Counted from the first letter of the stretch, positions 1-8,944 are shown. The stretch: 35,145 bases of DNA from an uncultured Acetobacteraceae bacterium (GCA_903924985.1 CAIYDT010000176.1:1-35145), one strand, 5' to 3'. Numbers and translations are program-made. Notes: generated by a model not told the origin, from the letters alone.

Positions 1-396
1 CTGACCAAGAAGGAAATCCTCGAGATCACCCGCGACCAGGTGAAGCTGGAGCGTTCGCTGGGCGGCATCAAGGAAATGGGCGGCCTGCCGGACATCCTGT
101 TCATCATCGACACCAACAAGGAAAAGCTGGCGGTCGAGGAAGCGAACAAGCTGCACATCCCCGTGGTGGCGGTGCTCGATAGCAACTCCGACCCGACCGG
201 CGTGACCTTCCCGATCCCCGGCAACGACGATGCGATCCGTGCCATCACCCTGTACTGCGACCTGATCGCGGGTTCGGTGCTGGACGGCATCAGCGCCGAG
301 ATGGCGTCCTCGGGCGTCGATATCGGCGCCGGTGAGGAACTGCCGATCGAAGCGATGCCGGAAGCCGAACTGGCCGCCCAAGAAGCGACTGCTTGA
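1..396 (+). CDS. rpsB: 30S ribosomal protein S2, C-terminal part
   Basis: Structural protein of the small ribosomal subunit. Frame 1 is open from the first base of the window ([13 protein letters not shown]...) to TGA at 394-396, giving 131 residues, so roughly the N-terminal half lies outside. The segment [20 protein letters not shown] followed by A(N)[16 protein letters not shown] and [11 protein letters not shown] is the conserved S2 core. The acidic Ala/Glu-rich tail ([15 protein letters not shown]) is typical of alphaproteobacterial S2. It is followed 48 bp later by tsf, the usual partner gene. Identity is certain; only the missing 5' end limits the entry. Confidence 0.97.
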   Translation: MTKKEILEITRDQVKLERSLGGIKEMGGLPDILFIIDTNKEKLAVEEANKLHIPVVAVLDSNSDPTGVTFPIPGNDDAIRAITLYCDLIAGSVLDGISAEMASSGVDIGAGEELPIEAMPEAELAAQEATA

Positions 397-402
397 AACC
401 CG

Positions 403-424
403 GCGCCTGGGGAGACCCAGGCGC
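403..424 (+). promoter_or_regulatory. rpsB-tsf intergenic hairpin with GNRA loop
   Basis: A perfect 9-bp stem (GCGCCTGGG paired with CCCAGGCGC) closed by a GAGA tetraloop lies 7 bp after the rpsB stop and 20 bp before the tsf start. There is no T-run after it, so it is unlikely to be a strong intrinsic terminator. It could attenuate transcription, block 3' decay of the rpsB message, or set the rpsB/tsf ratio. The structure is read directly from the sequence; the role is inference. Confidence 0.6.
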
Positions 425-444
425 AGACATTCAGGAGAAAGAAC

Positions 445-1353
445 ATGGCCGCGATCACCGCTGCCCTGGTGAAAGACCTGCGCGACAAGACCGGCGCGGG
501 CATGATGGACTGCAAGAAGGCGCTCATCGAAACTGACGGTGACACCGAACAGGCGGTCGACTGGCTACGCAAGAAGGGCCTCGCCGCCGCGGCGAAGAAG
601 TCCGGCCGCGTCGCCGCCGAGGGCTTGGTGGCCGTCGCTTCCGCCCCCGGCAAGGCCGCCGTGGTGGAAGTGAACGCCGAGACCGACTTCGTGTCGCGCA
701 ATGAGACGTTCCAGGCGTTCGTCCAGCAGGTGGCGAACACCGCTCTGGAGGTCGGCGACGACATCGCGACCATCGGCGCCCAGCCTTTCCCCGGCACCGG
801 CCGTACGGTGGCGGAAGAGCTGACGCATCTGGTGGCCACGATCGGCGAGAACATGAACATCCGCCGTGCCAAGGTGCTGACCGTGCCGCGGGGCGTAGTC
901 GCGACGTATATGCACTCGGCGGTTAAGCCCGGTTTGGGCAAGATCGGCGTTCTGGCAGCCCTCGAAGGTCCCGGCGAAAGCGCGGTACTGGAGACGCTGG
1001 GCCGTCAGGTCGGCATGCACGTTGCTGCTACCCGTCCGGAAGCGCTGGATGTCGATTACGTCGATCCCGCCGCGCTGGAACGCGAAAAAGCCGTGCTGAC
1101 CGAGCAGGCACGTGCCTCCGGCAAGCCGGATGCCATTATCGAGAAGATGGTTGAAGGCCGCATCCGCAAGTACTACGAAGAAGTGGTGCTGCTGGAGCAG
1201 GTCTGGGTGCACGACGGCGAAAGCCGGGTGAAGGCCGTGGCCAAGAAGGCCGGCGTCAAGCTGACCGGCTTTGCCCGCTTCCAACTCGGCGAGGGTATCG
1301 AGAAGCCGAAGGAAGACTTCGCCGCCGAAGTGGCTGCCACCGCTGGGGTATAA
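445..1353 (+). CDS. tsf: Elongation factor Ts
   Basis: Guanine-nucleotide exchange factor for EF-Tu, cytoplasmic. The 302-residue product is the normal full length. The N-terminal UBA-like domain (residues 4-40, [20 protein letters not shown]) and the EF-Tu-contacting motif [12 protein letters not shown] near residue 80 are intact, followed by the core and the coiled-coil C-terminal part. The ATG at 445 follows AGGAGA at 433-438 with good spacing. It sits directly after rpsB. In most related genomes pyrH follows directly; here an approximately 2.2-kb gap containing two foreign-looking genes intervenes. Confidence 0.98.
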   Translation: MAAITAALVKDLRDKTGAGMMDCKKALIETDGDTEQAVDWLRKKGLAAAAKKSGRVAAEGLVAVASAPGKAAVVEVNAETDFVSRNETFQAFVQQVANTALEVGDDIATIGAQPFPGTGRTVAEELTHLVATIGENMNIRRAKVLTVPRGVVATYMHSAVKPGLGKIGVLAALEGPGESAVLETLGRQVGMHVAATRPEALDVDYVDPAALEREKAVLTEQARASGKPDAIIEKMVEGRIRKYYEEVVLLEQVWVHDGESRVKAVAKKAGVKLTGFARFQLGEGIEKPKEDFAAEVAATAGV

Positions 1354-1391
1354 GAGGGTCGATCGATACCCTGCCAAGGGTGCCATGGTAG

Positions 1392-1421
1392 TGGACAACG
1401 CCAATGTCCAACAATCATAGT
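1392..1421 (+). promoter_or_regulatory. Candidate promoter with inverted repeat, HD/YwgA-like operon
   Basis: TGGACA at 1392-1397 (5 of 6 matches to a sigma70 -35) is followed after 18 bp by CATAGT at 1416-1421 (4 of 6 to -10). A perfect inverted repeat, TGGACA-N7-TGTCCA (1392-1410), overlays the -35 and the spacer, which would suit a repressor site. It lies 76 bp before the HD gene start. No protein known to bind it is visible; the YwgA-like product encoded downstream is one possibility. This is a prediction from pattern alone. Confidence 0.35.
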
Positions 1422-1496
1422 GCTCTTGGAACGGCCGATCTCCGCACGGCGGTTCGGATGGTGCTTTCCCGTTGAAGCTTGGTCGGAGGAGGCCAG

Positions 1497-2942
1497 ATGA
1501 CTTCCCCTCGACCTCAGAGGATACGCGACCCAATTCACAACCTGATCGAGTTCGGGACGGAGCAGTTCGAACACACGATGTGGCAGGTCATCCAAACCCT
1601 GCCGTTTCAGCGACTGCGCCGTATTCGTCAACTCGGTTTCTCGGAATTCGTCTTTCCAGGCGCCACTCATACGCGCTTCGCCCACAGCATCGGTGTCTTC
1701 CACGTTGCTCGGCAGTTGATGTCGGTTATCGAGCGGCAAATTCGGTCATCCGGTCATCGACAGTTTCTCGACTATCAAGCGCACGTCGCACTTGCCGCGG
1801 CTTTGGTGCATGACGTGGGGCACGGAATGTTCAGCCATGCGTTCGAGGAGATTGGCGGAAAGCTCCACCTACCGCTTGCTCATCATGAAACCGTCAGCGA
1901 ACGCCTTATTCGCGATAGTGAGATCACGCAGGCCATGCGGCCGTTGGGCAGCGGTTTCGCCAACGATGTGGCCGACGTTTTTAAGGGCGGTCACCCTGGC
2001 AATTTGTATGATTCGGTAGTGTCCAGTCAGTTCGATGCGGATCGCTTGGACTATATGCAACGCGACCGCCTCATGACCGGCGTGGAAAGCAGTCGCATCG
2101 ATGCGACTTGGCTGTTGGCCAATCTCGAAGTTGCCTCGGTTTCGACCGGCGCCGATACAGAGGCTGCCGGCAAGATCGAGACCCTGGTCCTTGGGCCGAA
2201 GGCTTTTCAGGTTGCCGAGGGCTACATCCTCTCGCTCTTTCAGCTTTATCCAAACGTCTATTTTCATAAGGCAACACGCGCGGCGGAGAAGGTGTTTACC
2301 GCGCTCATGCTGCATCTCATCCCGATGGTACGAAACGGGCAGTCCAAATTGACCGGACTTGCGGCGGGGCACCCAATCTGTCGGTTCGCGAAGGAACCCA
2401 ACAAGTTGGCGCATGCCATCGCCCTGGACGACGCGGTTTTCTGGGGGGCGGTGCCACAGATGATGGACGCGATGGACAGCGTGATAGCCGGACTTTCCCG
2501 CCGCCTATGGCATCGCGATCTTCCGAAATGCATTGATATCCGTATGAGGCTGGAACACGAACTGCCAGCCGAACCGAATGCTCTTCCCGCGTTGCGAAAC
2601 GTCCGAAACGCGCAAATTCAGCAGCGATGCCAACTCATAGTCGCTGCGTTGGAAGCGTGGTCCGCCGCTCGACCTGCGTCCGCGTCACCGGTTCTAATCG
2701 ATCAGGTACGCCGGGCACCCTACAAGAAGTTCCAGGATTCACGGTCCTTGCTGAACCAGATATTGATCCGCCAGGGCATGAATGACCCGGTTGATATGGC
2801 GGAAATCTCTCCCGTGGTGGCCAGCGCGGAGACATTCGAGGTATGCCGAGCCTACGTTTTTGAAGGTGACAGCGAATCCAAAGCCATGGTAGAGAACATA
2901 ATCGGAACATACGACAAAGGAGGATCGGATGTCGGGCTATGA
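1497..2942 (+). CDS. HD-domain metal-dependent phosphohydrolase (YwfO/SAMHD1-like superfamily)
   Basis: The 481-residue product begins with RIRDPIHNLIEF, the signature opening of the HD superfamily of phosphohydrolases related to YwfO and dNTPases. HTRFAHS (H58-S64), HDVGHGMFSH (H105-H114, containing the HD pair and further His residues) and HHE (129-131) supply metal ligands; FDADRLDYMQRD (residues 179-190) is the distal Asp motif. Family members hydrolyse (d)NTPs, but the substrate here cannot be read from sequence. I chose ATG 1497 because GGAGGAGG ends 4 bp upstream; an in-frame TTG at 1479 has no such support. It overlaps the next gene by 14 bp, so the two are translationally linked. Wobble positions are visibly less GC-biased than in tsf or pyrH, which suggests transfer. 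Confidence 0.85.
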   Translation: MTSPRPQRIRDPIHNLIEFGTEQFEHTMWQVIQTLPFQRLRRIRQLGFSEFVFPGATHTRFAHSIGVFHVARQLMSVIERQIRSSGHRQFLDYQAHVALAAALVHDVGHGMFSHAFEEIGGKLHLPLAHHETVSERLIRDSEITQAMRPLGSGFANDVADVFKGGHPGNLYDSVVSSQFDADRLDYMQRDRLMTGVESSRIDATWLLANLEVASVSTGADTEAAGKIETLVLGPKAFQVAEGYILSLFQLYPNVYFHKATRAAEKVFTALMLHLIPMVRNGQSKLTGLAAGHPICRFAKEPNKLAHAIALDDAVFWGAVPQMMDAMDSVIAGLSRRLWHRDLPKCIDIRMRLEHELPAEPNALPALRNVRNAQIQQRCQLIVAALEAWSAARPASASPVLIDQVRRAPYKKFQDSRSLLNQILIRQGMNDPVDMAEISPVVASAETFEVCRAYVFEGDSESKAMVENIIGTYDKGGSDVGL

Positions 2943-3465
2943 CCAGCACTTGAGGGCCGCACGGGTCGTGAATGAAGCCGGCGGGCATCTGGTCGGACGT
3001 ACCCGGCTTCAAAAGGTCGTCTATTTGGCCCAACTAGCGGGTTTTGGCGAGGAGTTCTCCTTCGAATACAAACACTACGGACCGTTCAGCGAAGATCTTG
3101 CGACAGGCATGGAAATCGCTGCTGGGCTCGGACTCGTGCAGGAGGAGGAGAAACGTGCTGCATGGGGCGGGCGCTATTCGACGTACGTCGCGAACGAGCG
3201 CACCCCTTCGTCGGAGAACGCCGCGCGATCCGCGTTTGTGCGGGCCGCGGCGGGAATTAGCCCAATTGAATTAGAATTGGCTGCAACGGCGGCGTTCCTG
3301 CACCTGAATGGCTGGTATGACCGGAAAGAAGGTGACGATTCCTGGATTGAGACTGAGCGACGTAAACCGGACAAAGCTGACAATGGACGGCTGGAACGCG
3401 CGAAGGTCGCCTATAAAACGCTGATGACGATGCAGACGCCCGTCGCATTGCCCCTGATTGTGTGA
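2929..3465 (+). CDS. YwgA/Panacea-like small protein, partner of the HD hydrolase
   Basis: A 178-residue soluble protein with no signal peptide or membrane segment. The N-terminal half, VNEAGGHLVGRTRLQKVVYL then FEYKHYGPFSEDLATG, matches the layout of YwgA-type proteins and resembles the LQKllY...YGP core of the Panacea (SocA/DUF4065) antitoxin domain. The C-terminal half is helical and charged. ATG 2929 lies inside the end of the HD gene and has AAAGGAGGA just upstream. In Bacillus subtilis ywgA and the HD gene ywfO are also neighbours (recalled knowledge), so the pairing recurs across distant phyla. Function is unproven; antitoxin, regulator or specificity subunit are all possible. Confidence 0.7.
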   Translation: MSGYDQHLRAARVVNEAGGHLVGRTRLQKVVYLAQLAGFGEEFSFEYKHYGPFSEDLATGMEIAAGLGLVQEEEKRAAWGGRYSTYVANERTPSSENAARSAFVRAAAGISPIELELAATAAFLHLNGWYDRKEGDDSWIETERRKPDKADNGRLERAKVAYKTLMTMQTPVALPLIV

Positions 3466-3563
3466 CCGTTATCGCGTGACGGGATCGTCTTATACCCTCC
3501 TTGTCCGCCGGCCGCGCCGCCACTAGGGTGCCGCGCCAAACGCCTTCGCCTCAAGGGAATCCA

Positions 3564-4289
3564 ATGTCGCAGAATCCGGTCTACCAGCGCGTTATGCTGA
3601 AACTGTCCGGCGAAGCGTTGATGGGCCAGCGGGAATACGGACTCGATACCGAGACCGTCAGCGGCATCGCCAAGGACATTCGCGATGTCGTGGCCATGGG
3701 CGTCGAGGTCTGCGTGGTCATCGGCGGCGGCAACATCTTCCGCGGCGTGTCGGCTGCCTCGGCCGGTATGGACCGCGCCCAGGCCGATTACATGGGTATG
3801 CTGGCGACGGTGATGAACGCGTTGGCCATGCAGGCGGCGCTGGAAAAGGTGGGCGTTCAGACCCGGGTGCAATCCGCCATCCCGATGGCCAGCGTGTGCG
3901 AGCCCTACATCCGGCGGCGCGCCATGCGGCACATGGAAAAGGGCAGGGTGGTGGTGTTCGGCGGCGGCACCGGCAACCCGTTCTTCACCACCGACACCGC
4001 CGCGGCGCTGCGCGCGACCGAGATGGGGTGCGATGCGCTGCTGAAGGGCACCCAGGTCGACGGAGTCTACAGCGCCGATCCGCGCAAGGTGCCGAATGCG
4101 ACCCGCTACGAGGAACTGACCTATCTCGACGTGCTCGCGCAGGATCTCGCGGTGATGGACGCCGCCGCGATCAGCCTGGCACGGGAAAATCACCTGCCGA
4201 TCCTGGTGTTCAACATCCACGCCGCCGGCGCCTTCGCGCAGGTGATGCGCGGCGAAGGTCTGTTTACCCGGATCGCCGAACCCAAATAA
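3564..4289 (+). CDS. pyrH: UMP kinase
   Basis: Phosphorylates UMP to UDP with ATP; cytoplasmic hexamer of the amino-acid-kinase fold. The 241-residue product has KLSGEAL at the N-terminus, the glycine loop [11 protein letters not shown], the UMP-site segment [16 protein letters not shown], and [22 protein letters not shown] 3564 is chosen because AAGGGA precedes it and the length matches the family; the frame is open further upstream (to 3501) without homology. It is followed by frr after 28 bp. Because the HD/YwgA-like cassette separates it from tsf, it needs either readthrough or its own promoter in 3466-3563; I see only a TTATAC at 3490-3495 without a clear -35. Confidence 0.97.
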   Translation: MSQNPVYQRVMLKLSGEALMGQREYGLDTETVSGIAKDIRDVVAMGVEVCVVIGGGNIFRGVSAASAGMDRAQADYMGMLATVMNALAMQAALEKVGVQTRVQSAIPMASVCEPYIRRRAMRHMEKGRVVVFGGGTGNPFFTTDTAAALRATEMGCDALLKGTQVDGVYSADPRKVPNATRYEELTYLDVLAQDLAVMDAAAISLARENHLPILVFNIHAAGAFAQVMRGEGLFTRIAEPK

Positions 4290-4317
4290 TACAGGACGGC
4301 CATAGGAGGGCACGATC

Positions 4318-4884
4318 ATGGCAGCCGATCTCAACACGCTGAAGCAGGACCTGACCCGCCGCATGGACGGTGCGATCGAGACTCTGAAGCGTGAATTCAA
4401 CGGATTGCGCACCGGGCGCGCCCATCCCGGCCTGCTGGAGCCGGTGAAGGTGCATGCCTACGGCACCGAAATGCCGCTGGCACAGGTAGGCACCATCGGC
4501 GCGCCGGAAGCCCGCATGCTGACGGTGCAGGTGTGGGACAAATCCATGGTCAACGCCGTGGACAAAGCCATTCGGGAGGCCGGCCTGGGCCTCAACCCGA
4601 TGGCGGACGGCATGATGATCCGCATCCCCATCCCGCAGCTCACCACCGACCGGCGCAACGAGTTGGTCAAGATGGCGCACAAATACGCCGAAGGCGCCAA
4701 GATCGCGGTGCGCGGCGTGCGGCGCGACGGCATGGAGCAGGTCAAGGGCTTCGAAAAGAAGAAGGACATCGGCGAGGACGTCGCCAAGACCTGGGAACAT
4801 GAGGTCCAGAAGCTGACGGACCAGTACATCAAGCGCCTGGATGAGGCCTTGGCGGATAAGGAAAGGGACATCAGGCAAGTCTGA
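4318..4884 (+). CDS. frr: Ribosome recycling factor
   Basis: Dissociates post-termination ribosomes together with EF-G. At 188 residues it is full length. Recognisable family segments are the three-helix bundle start ([34 protein letters not shown]), the beta domain ([25 protein letters not shown]) and the C-terminal helix region ([28 protein letters not shown]). AGGAGG precedes ATG 4318. It is followed by uppS only 8 bp after the stop, consistent with co-transcription. Confidence 0.97.
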   Translation: MAADLNTLKQDLTRRMDGAIETLKREFNGLRTGRAHPGLLEPVKVHAYGTEMPLAQVGTIGAPEARMLTVQVWDKSMVNAVDKAIREAGLGLNPMADGMMIRIPIPQLTTDRRNELVKMAHKYAEGAKIAVRGVRRDGMEQVKGFEKKKDIGEDVAKTWEHEVQKLTDQYIKRLDEALADKERDIRQV

Positions 4885-4892
4885 GAATCAAG

Positions 4893-5645
4893 GTGTCCCA
4901 CGCCACGGCAGTCTTGCCCGATCCGGTCGCGGACGCGCTCGTGGCGCCGCCGCGCCATGTCGCCATCATCATGGACGGCAACGGCCGCTGGGCGGCCTCG
5001 CGCCATTTGCCCCGCGTCGCCGGCCATCGGGAAGGCGCACGGGCCGTCAAGCGAGCGGTGAGCGCGGCGATCCGCCACGGCGTGAAGTGGCTCACCATCT
5101 ACGCATTCAGCAGCGAAAACTGGCGCCGGCCGGCCGTTGAGGTACTCGACCTGACCGGACTCCTGCGTCAGTATCTTCGCACGGAAATCGCCGAGCTCGC
5201 GGCTAATGGCGTGCGCATCCGGTTTATCGGCGATCGCGACCGGTTCGACACGGATATCCGGCAGGACCTCGCACAGGCGGAGCATGCGACCGCCGGCAAT
5301 ACCAGGCTGAACCTGACGGTCGCTTTATCCTACGGGGCACGGGCCGAAATCCTCGCAGCCGCCCGCGCCATGTGCGAAGCGATCGGGGAAGGCCGGCTGG
5401 ACCCCGATACCGTAACCGAACAAGGCTTCACCCGCTTCCTGTCGACCGACGGCATACCCGACCCCGACCTGATTATCCGCACGTCCGGGGAGCAGCGGCT
5501 GTCCAACTTCCTGCTGTGGCAGGCGGCCTATGCCGAACTGGCGTTTTTGGACGTTCTCTGGCCCGACTTCGGCGAGGAACATTTCGCCGCTGCCATGGCC
5601 GATTTCTCCCGCCGCGAGCGGCGTTTCGGTGCCCGTCCTGGCTGA
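4893..5645 (+). CDS. uppS: Di-trans,poly-cis-undecaprenyl-diphosphate synthase
   Basis: Condenses IPP onto FPP to make the C55 carrier lipid for peptidoglycan and O-antigen synthesis. The 250-residue product has HVAIIMDGNGRWA (residues 22-34, with catalytic Asp28), RVAGHREG, the YAFSSENW motif, and DLIIRTSGEQRLSNFLLWQ with the conserved Arg residues and Ser for the diphosphates. The start appears to be GTG at 4893, since no suitable ATG precedes the motif and the upstream frr stop is 8 bp away. The stop is separated by one base from the cdsA ATG. Confidence 0.96.
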   Translation: MSHATAVLPDPVADALVAPPRHVAIIMDGNGRWAASRHLPRVAGHREGARAVKRAVSAAIRHGVKWLTIYAFSSENWRRPAVEVLDLTGLLRQYLRTEIAELAANGVRIRFIGDRDRFDTDIRQDLAQAEHATAGNTRLNLTVALSYGARAEILAAARAMCEAIGEGRLDPDTVTEQGFTRFLSTDGIPDPDLIIRTSGEQRLSNFLLWQAAYAELAFLDVLWPDFGEEHFAAAMADFSRRERRFGARPG

Positions 5646-5646
5646 G

Positions 5647-6480
5647 ATGGATTCTCCCGGCCGGCGTGACGGTGCGCGGTGGAGCGATCTGCGCAAGCGG
5701 GTGCTGTCCGCCGCCATCCTGGCGCCCGCCGTACTGCTGTGCATCTGGGCCGGCGGCGTCCCCTACAAGATCATGTTGATCGGGGCCGCGCTCGGGCTGG
5801 CCTGGGAATGGGTCGGCCTGTGCGGCGTATCGGCCATGCTGGTGCCGGGGATACTCGTCACCGTCGCCGTCGTCGCGGGCACATTCGCCGCGGCGATGGG
5901 GTATGTCGTCTCCGGCCTGGCGATTTTCGGGATCGGGGCAGTATTCACGGCCGCCTTCGCCGGAGGCACGCCGCATTGGCGCGCTTTGGCCTGCGGGATT
6001 CCCTACGCCGGCATTGGCGCGATCGCTCTGCTCTGGTTGCGCGACGATGCCGCCGTGGGGGTGACCAATTTGCTGTTCCTGTTGCTGCTGGTCTGGGCCA
6101 GCGACATCGGCGCCTATGCCACGGGGCGGCTGTTGGGCGGCCCCAAGCTGGCGCCCCGCATATCGCCCGGTAAGACCTGGGCCGGCGCGCTGGGCGGACT
6201 CGCGGCCGCCGTTTGCGCCGGGTTGCTGGTGGCCTATGTGTCGCACGGATTTGTGCAGCCCTGGCGGGCCGGTTGCATCGCCGCCGTGCTTGGGATCGTC
6301 GCGCAATGCGGCGATTTGCTGGAGAGTCTGCTGAAGCGACATTTCGGCGTCAAAGATTCCGGCAGCCTCATCCCAGGCCACGGCGGACTGCTGGATCGGC
6401 TGGATGCTCTGCTGACCGCCGCACCCGTCGCGGCTTTGCTGGCGCTGGCCGCCGGACGTGGTGTAGTCCTATGGCAATGA
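5647..6480 (+). CDS. cdsA: Phosphatidate cytidylyltransferase (CDP-diacylglycerol synthase)
   Basis: Makes CDP-diacylglycerol from phosphatidate and CTP in the inner membrane. The 277-residue product is built from about eight hydrophobic helices. The C-terminal family signature is complete: LLKRHFGVKDSGSLIPGHGG followed by LLDRLDAL, plus VWASDIGAYATGRLLGG upstream. ATG 5647 follows the uppS TGA by one base; its end overlaps dxr. Translational coupling with both neighbours is expected. Confidence 0.96.
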   Translation: MDSPGRRDGARWSDLRKRVLSAAILAPAVLLCIWAGGVPYKIMLIGAALGLAWEWVGLCGVSAMLVPGILVTVAVVAGTFAAAMGYVVSGLAIFGIGAVFTAAFAGGTPHWRALACGIPYAGIGAIALLWLRDDAAVGVTNLLFLLLLVWASDIGAYATGRLLGGPKLAPRISPGKTWAGALGGLAAAVCAGLLVAYVSHGFVQPWRAGCIAAVLGIVAQCGDLLESLLKRHFGVKDSGSLIPGHGGLLDRLDALLTAAPVAALLALAAGRGVVLWQ

Positions 6481-7706
6481 ACGAGACAGCCCCCAAAAAA
6501 CCCGAGTCCCCTGGGCCGGATTCACGGCAGCAAGCGCCACGCAGCGTTACCGTCCTGGGTAGCACCGGCAGCGTCGGAACCCAGACACTGGAACTGCTTG
6601 CGCGGGAGCCCGGCCGGTTCCAGGTCAAGGCGCTCGTCGCCGGCCGGAACACGGAGCTCCTGGCACGGCAGGCGATCGCGCTCGGCGCTGAAATGGCGGT
6701 GGTCGCCGATCCCGCCCTTTATGCCGCACTGCGAGACGCGCTTGCCGGCACCAACATCGCTGTTGGCGCGGGACCCGAGGCTGTGGTCGAAGCCGCCACG
6801 CTGGATGCCGACTGGACGATGGCGGCGATTACCGGTGCCGCCGGCCTCGCCTCGACGCTGGCGGCGATTCGCCGTGGTGCGTATGTGGCCCTCGCCAACA
6901 AGGAAGCGTTGGTCTGCGCGGGGGAGGTCATGCTGCGCGCGGTGCGCGACGCCGGCGCCACGTTGCTGCCGGTGGATTCCGAACATAACGCCATCTTTCA
7001 GTCGCTGGCCGACGGCAACCACGGCGCGGTGGAAAAGATCATCCTGACGGCGTCCGGTGGCCCGTTCCGCACCGCCACCCACGACGAAATGGCGCGCGCC
7101 ACGCCGGAAGTCGCGTTACGCCATCCAGTCTGGTCGATGGGCGCCAAGATCAGCATCGACTCCGCCACCATGATGAACAAGGGCCTGGAGCTGATCGAGG
7201 CGGCGCGCCTGTTCAATCTGCATGAAACCCAGATCGGCGTGCTGATCCACCCGCAATCCGTCATTCACGGCATGGTCTGCTACTACGATGGCTCCGTCCT
7301 GGCGCAGCTCGGCTCCCCCGACATGCGGATTCCGATCTCTCATACCTTGGCCTGGCCGGAGCGGATGGAGACCCCATCGCCACGGCTCGACCTCGCGGCG
7401 GTGGCGCGGCTGGACTTCGCGGAGCCCGATCTGATCCAGTTCCCCGCTTTGCGGCTGGCCCGCTCGGCGTTGCGGGCCGGCGGCGGAACCCCGGCCATCC
7501 TGAACGCCGCGAACGAAATAGCGGTGGAGGCCTTCTTGAACCGGCGGATCGGCTTCCTTGATATAGCAGGCACCGTCGAGAGGGTGCTCGACTCCCTGGG
7601 CACCCCGCCCGCCGACACGTTGGAGGACGTCATCGCACTGGATGCCGCGGCACGCCGAGCGGCCGAACGCTTCGTAGCAGCGTCCTCTGTCACCCGGGCC
7701 GCCTGA
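6477..7706 (+). CDS. dxr: 1-deoxy-D-xylulose 5-phosphate reductoisomerase
   Basis: Second enzyme of the MEP isoprenoid pathway, NADPH and divalent-metal dependent; it feeds IPP to UppS encoded just upstream. The 409-residue product shows the NADPH loop LGSTGSVGTQTLEL, ALANKEALVCAG, the metal/substrate segment PVDSEHNAIFQ, TASGGPFR, SIDSATMMNKGLELIEA and HPQSVIHGMV. Start: two ATGs lie in frame at 6471 and 6477. I prefer 6477 because it forms the ATGA overlap with the cdsA stop, but 6471 (411 residues) is equally possible. The first ~20 residues are a Pro-rich extension ahead of the Rossmann fold. Confidence 0.96.
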   Translation: MNETAPKKPESPGPDSRQQAPRSVTVLGSTGSVGTQTLELLAREPGRFQVKALVAGRNTELLARQAIALGAEMAVVADPALYAALRDALAGTNIAVGAGPEAVVEAATLDADWTMAAITGAAGLASTLAAIRRGAYVALANKEALVCAGEVMLRAVRDAGATLLPVDSEHNAIFQSLADGNHGAVEKIILTASGGPFRTATHDEMARATPEVALRHPVWSMGAKISIDSATMMNKGLELIEAARLFNLHETQIGVLIHPQSVIHGMVCYYDGSVLAQLGSPDMRIPISHTLAWPERMETPSPRLDLAAVARLDFAEPDLIQFPALRLARSALRAGGGTPAILNAANEIAVEAFLNRRIGFLDIAGTVERVLDSLGTPPADTLEDVIALDAAARRAAERFVAASSVTRAA

Positions 7707-7733
7707 ACGACTTTAAGCGAAAGATACCCAACC

Positions 7734-8846
7734 GTGATCCATGCCTTCCCCGATCTTCTCCGGACCGGCGCAGCCTTCGTCGCCGTGCTCGGCGTTTTGG
7801 TGTTCGTGCATGAGTTCGGCCACTACATCGTCGCGCGCTGGTGCGGGGTGCATGTGGAGGTGTTCTCCATTGGCTTCGGCAAGTCGATCACCGAATGGAC
7901 CGACAGTGTCGGGACCAAATGGAAGCTGTCCTGGCTGCCGCTGGGCGGTTACGTGAAGTTGCACGGGCAGGAACAGCCACACGACGTGTCGGAAGAAGTC
8001 CGGGCGTCATGGATCCCCGGCAAGACCTTCCACGACAAGCCGGTGTTGCCCCGGGCTTTGGTGGTGGCGGCAGGGCCCGCGGCCAATTTCCTGCTCGCAT
8101 CGGTGTTGTTCGCGGGGTTGTTTCTGACGGTAGGCCGTCCGGTCACCGAACCCGTGGTGGGAGAGGTTCTGCCGGATGGTGCCGCGGCGCGCGCGGGTTT
8201 GATGGCCGAGGACCGCATTGAAGCCATCGGCGGGCAAAGCATCGGCACCTTCGAAGACATCCAGCACATCGTCGTGGCCCATCCCGGGGAACGCCTGGTT
8301 CTGACCATCCTGCGGGACCGCAAGCAGATGGAATTGCCGATCGTCACCGGCTCGCGGGAGGTCAAAGGTCGCACCGTCGGCATGTTGGGCATCAGCGGCA
8401 GCAAGGTGGGATACGTGCCTACCGGGTTGCTGGAATCCCTGACAGGCGGTTTTGTGCAGACCTGGAAGGTCACCGCCGATACGTTCGGCGGCATCGCCCA
8501 GATGCTGAACGGATCCCGCGGTACCGAGGAATTGGGTGGGCCTCTGCGGATCGCACAATTGTCCGGTCAGGTGGCGAAGCTCGGGTTTGGCAGCCTGATT
8601 TCCTTTATCGCGGTGCTGTCGGTCAATCTCGGATTGATCAATTTGTTCCCGATCCCGGTGTTGGACGGTGGGCATTTGCTGTTTTATTTTTGTGAGGCGA
8701 TTCGCGGCCGGCCGCTGCCGGCCAAGGCGCAGGAATACGGTTTTCGGGCCGGTATTGCCGTGCTCGCGACGCTTTTTCTGTTTGCAACATGGAATGACCT
8801 CACGAATATCGGCCTGTTTCGCTGGGTCGCCAGCCTGATCGGCTAA
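7734..8846 (+). CDS. rseP: RIP metalloprotease RseP (site-2 protease)
   Basis: Inner-membrane zinc protease that cleaves transmembrane segments, classically of an anti-sigma factor in the envelope stress response. In the 370-residue product the zinc motif HEFGH occupies residues 26-30 in the first membrane helix, a single PDZ domain spans about 125-200 (GAAARAGLMAEDRIEAIGG), and the third zinc ligand is Asp311 in NLFPIPVLDGGH. There is one PDZ rather than the two of the E. coli protein, as is common in alphaproteobacteria. The start is GTG at 7734; no ATG fits before the HEFGH helix. It precedes bamA, the standard arrangement. Confidence 0.95.
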   Translation: MIHAFPDLLRTGAAFVAVLGVLVFVHEFGHYIVARWCGVHVEVFSIGFGKSITEWTDSVGTKWKLSWLPLGGYVKLHGQEQPHDVSEEVRASWIPGKTFHDKPVLPRALVVAAGPAANFLLASVLFAGLFLTVGRPVTEPVVGEVLPDGAAARAGLMAEDRIEAIGGQSIGTFEDIQHIVVAHPGERLVLTILRDRKQMELPIVTGSREVKGRTVGMLGISGSKVGYVPTGLLESLTGGFVQTWKVTADTFGGIAQMLNGSRGTEELGGPLRIAQLSGQVAKLGFGSLISFIAVLSVNLGLINLFPIPVLDGGHLLFYFCEAIRGRPLPAKAQEYGFRAGIAVLATLFLFATWNDLTNIGLFRWVASLIG

Positions 8847-8874
8847 AACAGAGCGTAATCTGGCAGGAGGTTAA

Positions 8875-8903
8875 CGCGTCGGCTGGCGTCGCGCGTCGGC
8901 TGG
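8875..8903 (+). repeat. 12-bp direct repeat upstream of bamA
   Basis: CGCGTCGGCTGG occurs at 8875-8886 and again at 8892-8903, with the start-to-start spacing of 17 bp. It lies in the rseP-bamA gap. It might be a binding site for an activator on one helix face in steps of about 1.6 turns, or simply a local duplication. No function can be assigned. Confidence 0.5.
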
Positions 8904-8944
8904 GGCTATTGTCCGTCGCCTGCCGATCTTTGGGGCCTACCGCG

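Noticed and set aside
565..1533. Long minus-strand open frame opposite tsf
   Set aside because: It is antisense to a certain gene, rich in His/Arg/Gly as expected for a shadow of GC-rich coding DNA, and has no recognisable domain.
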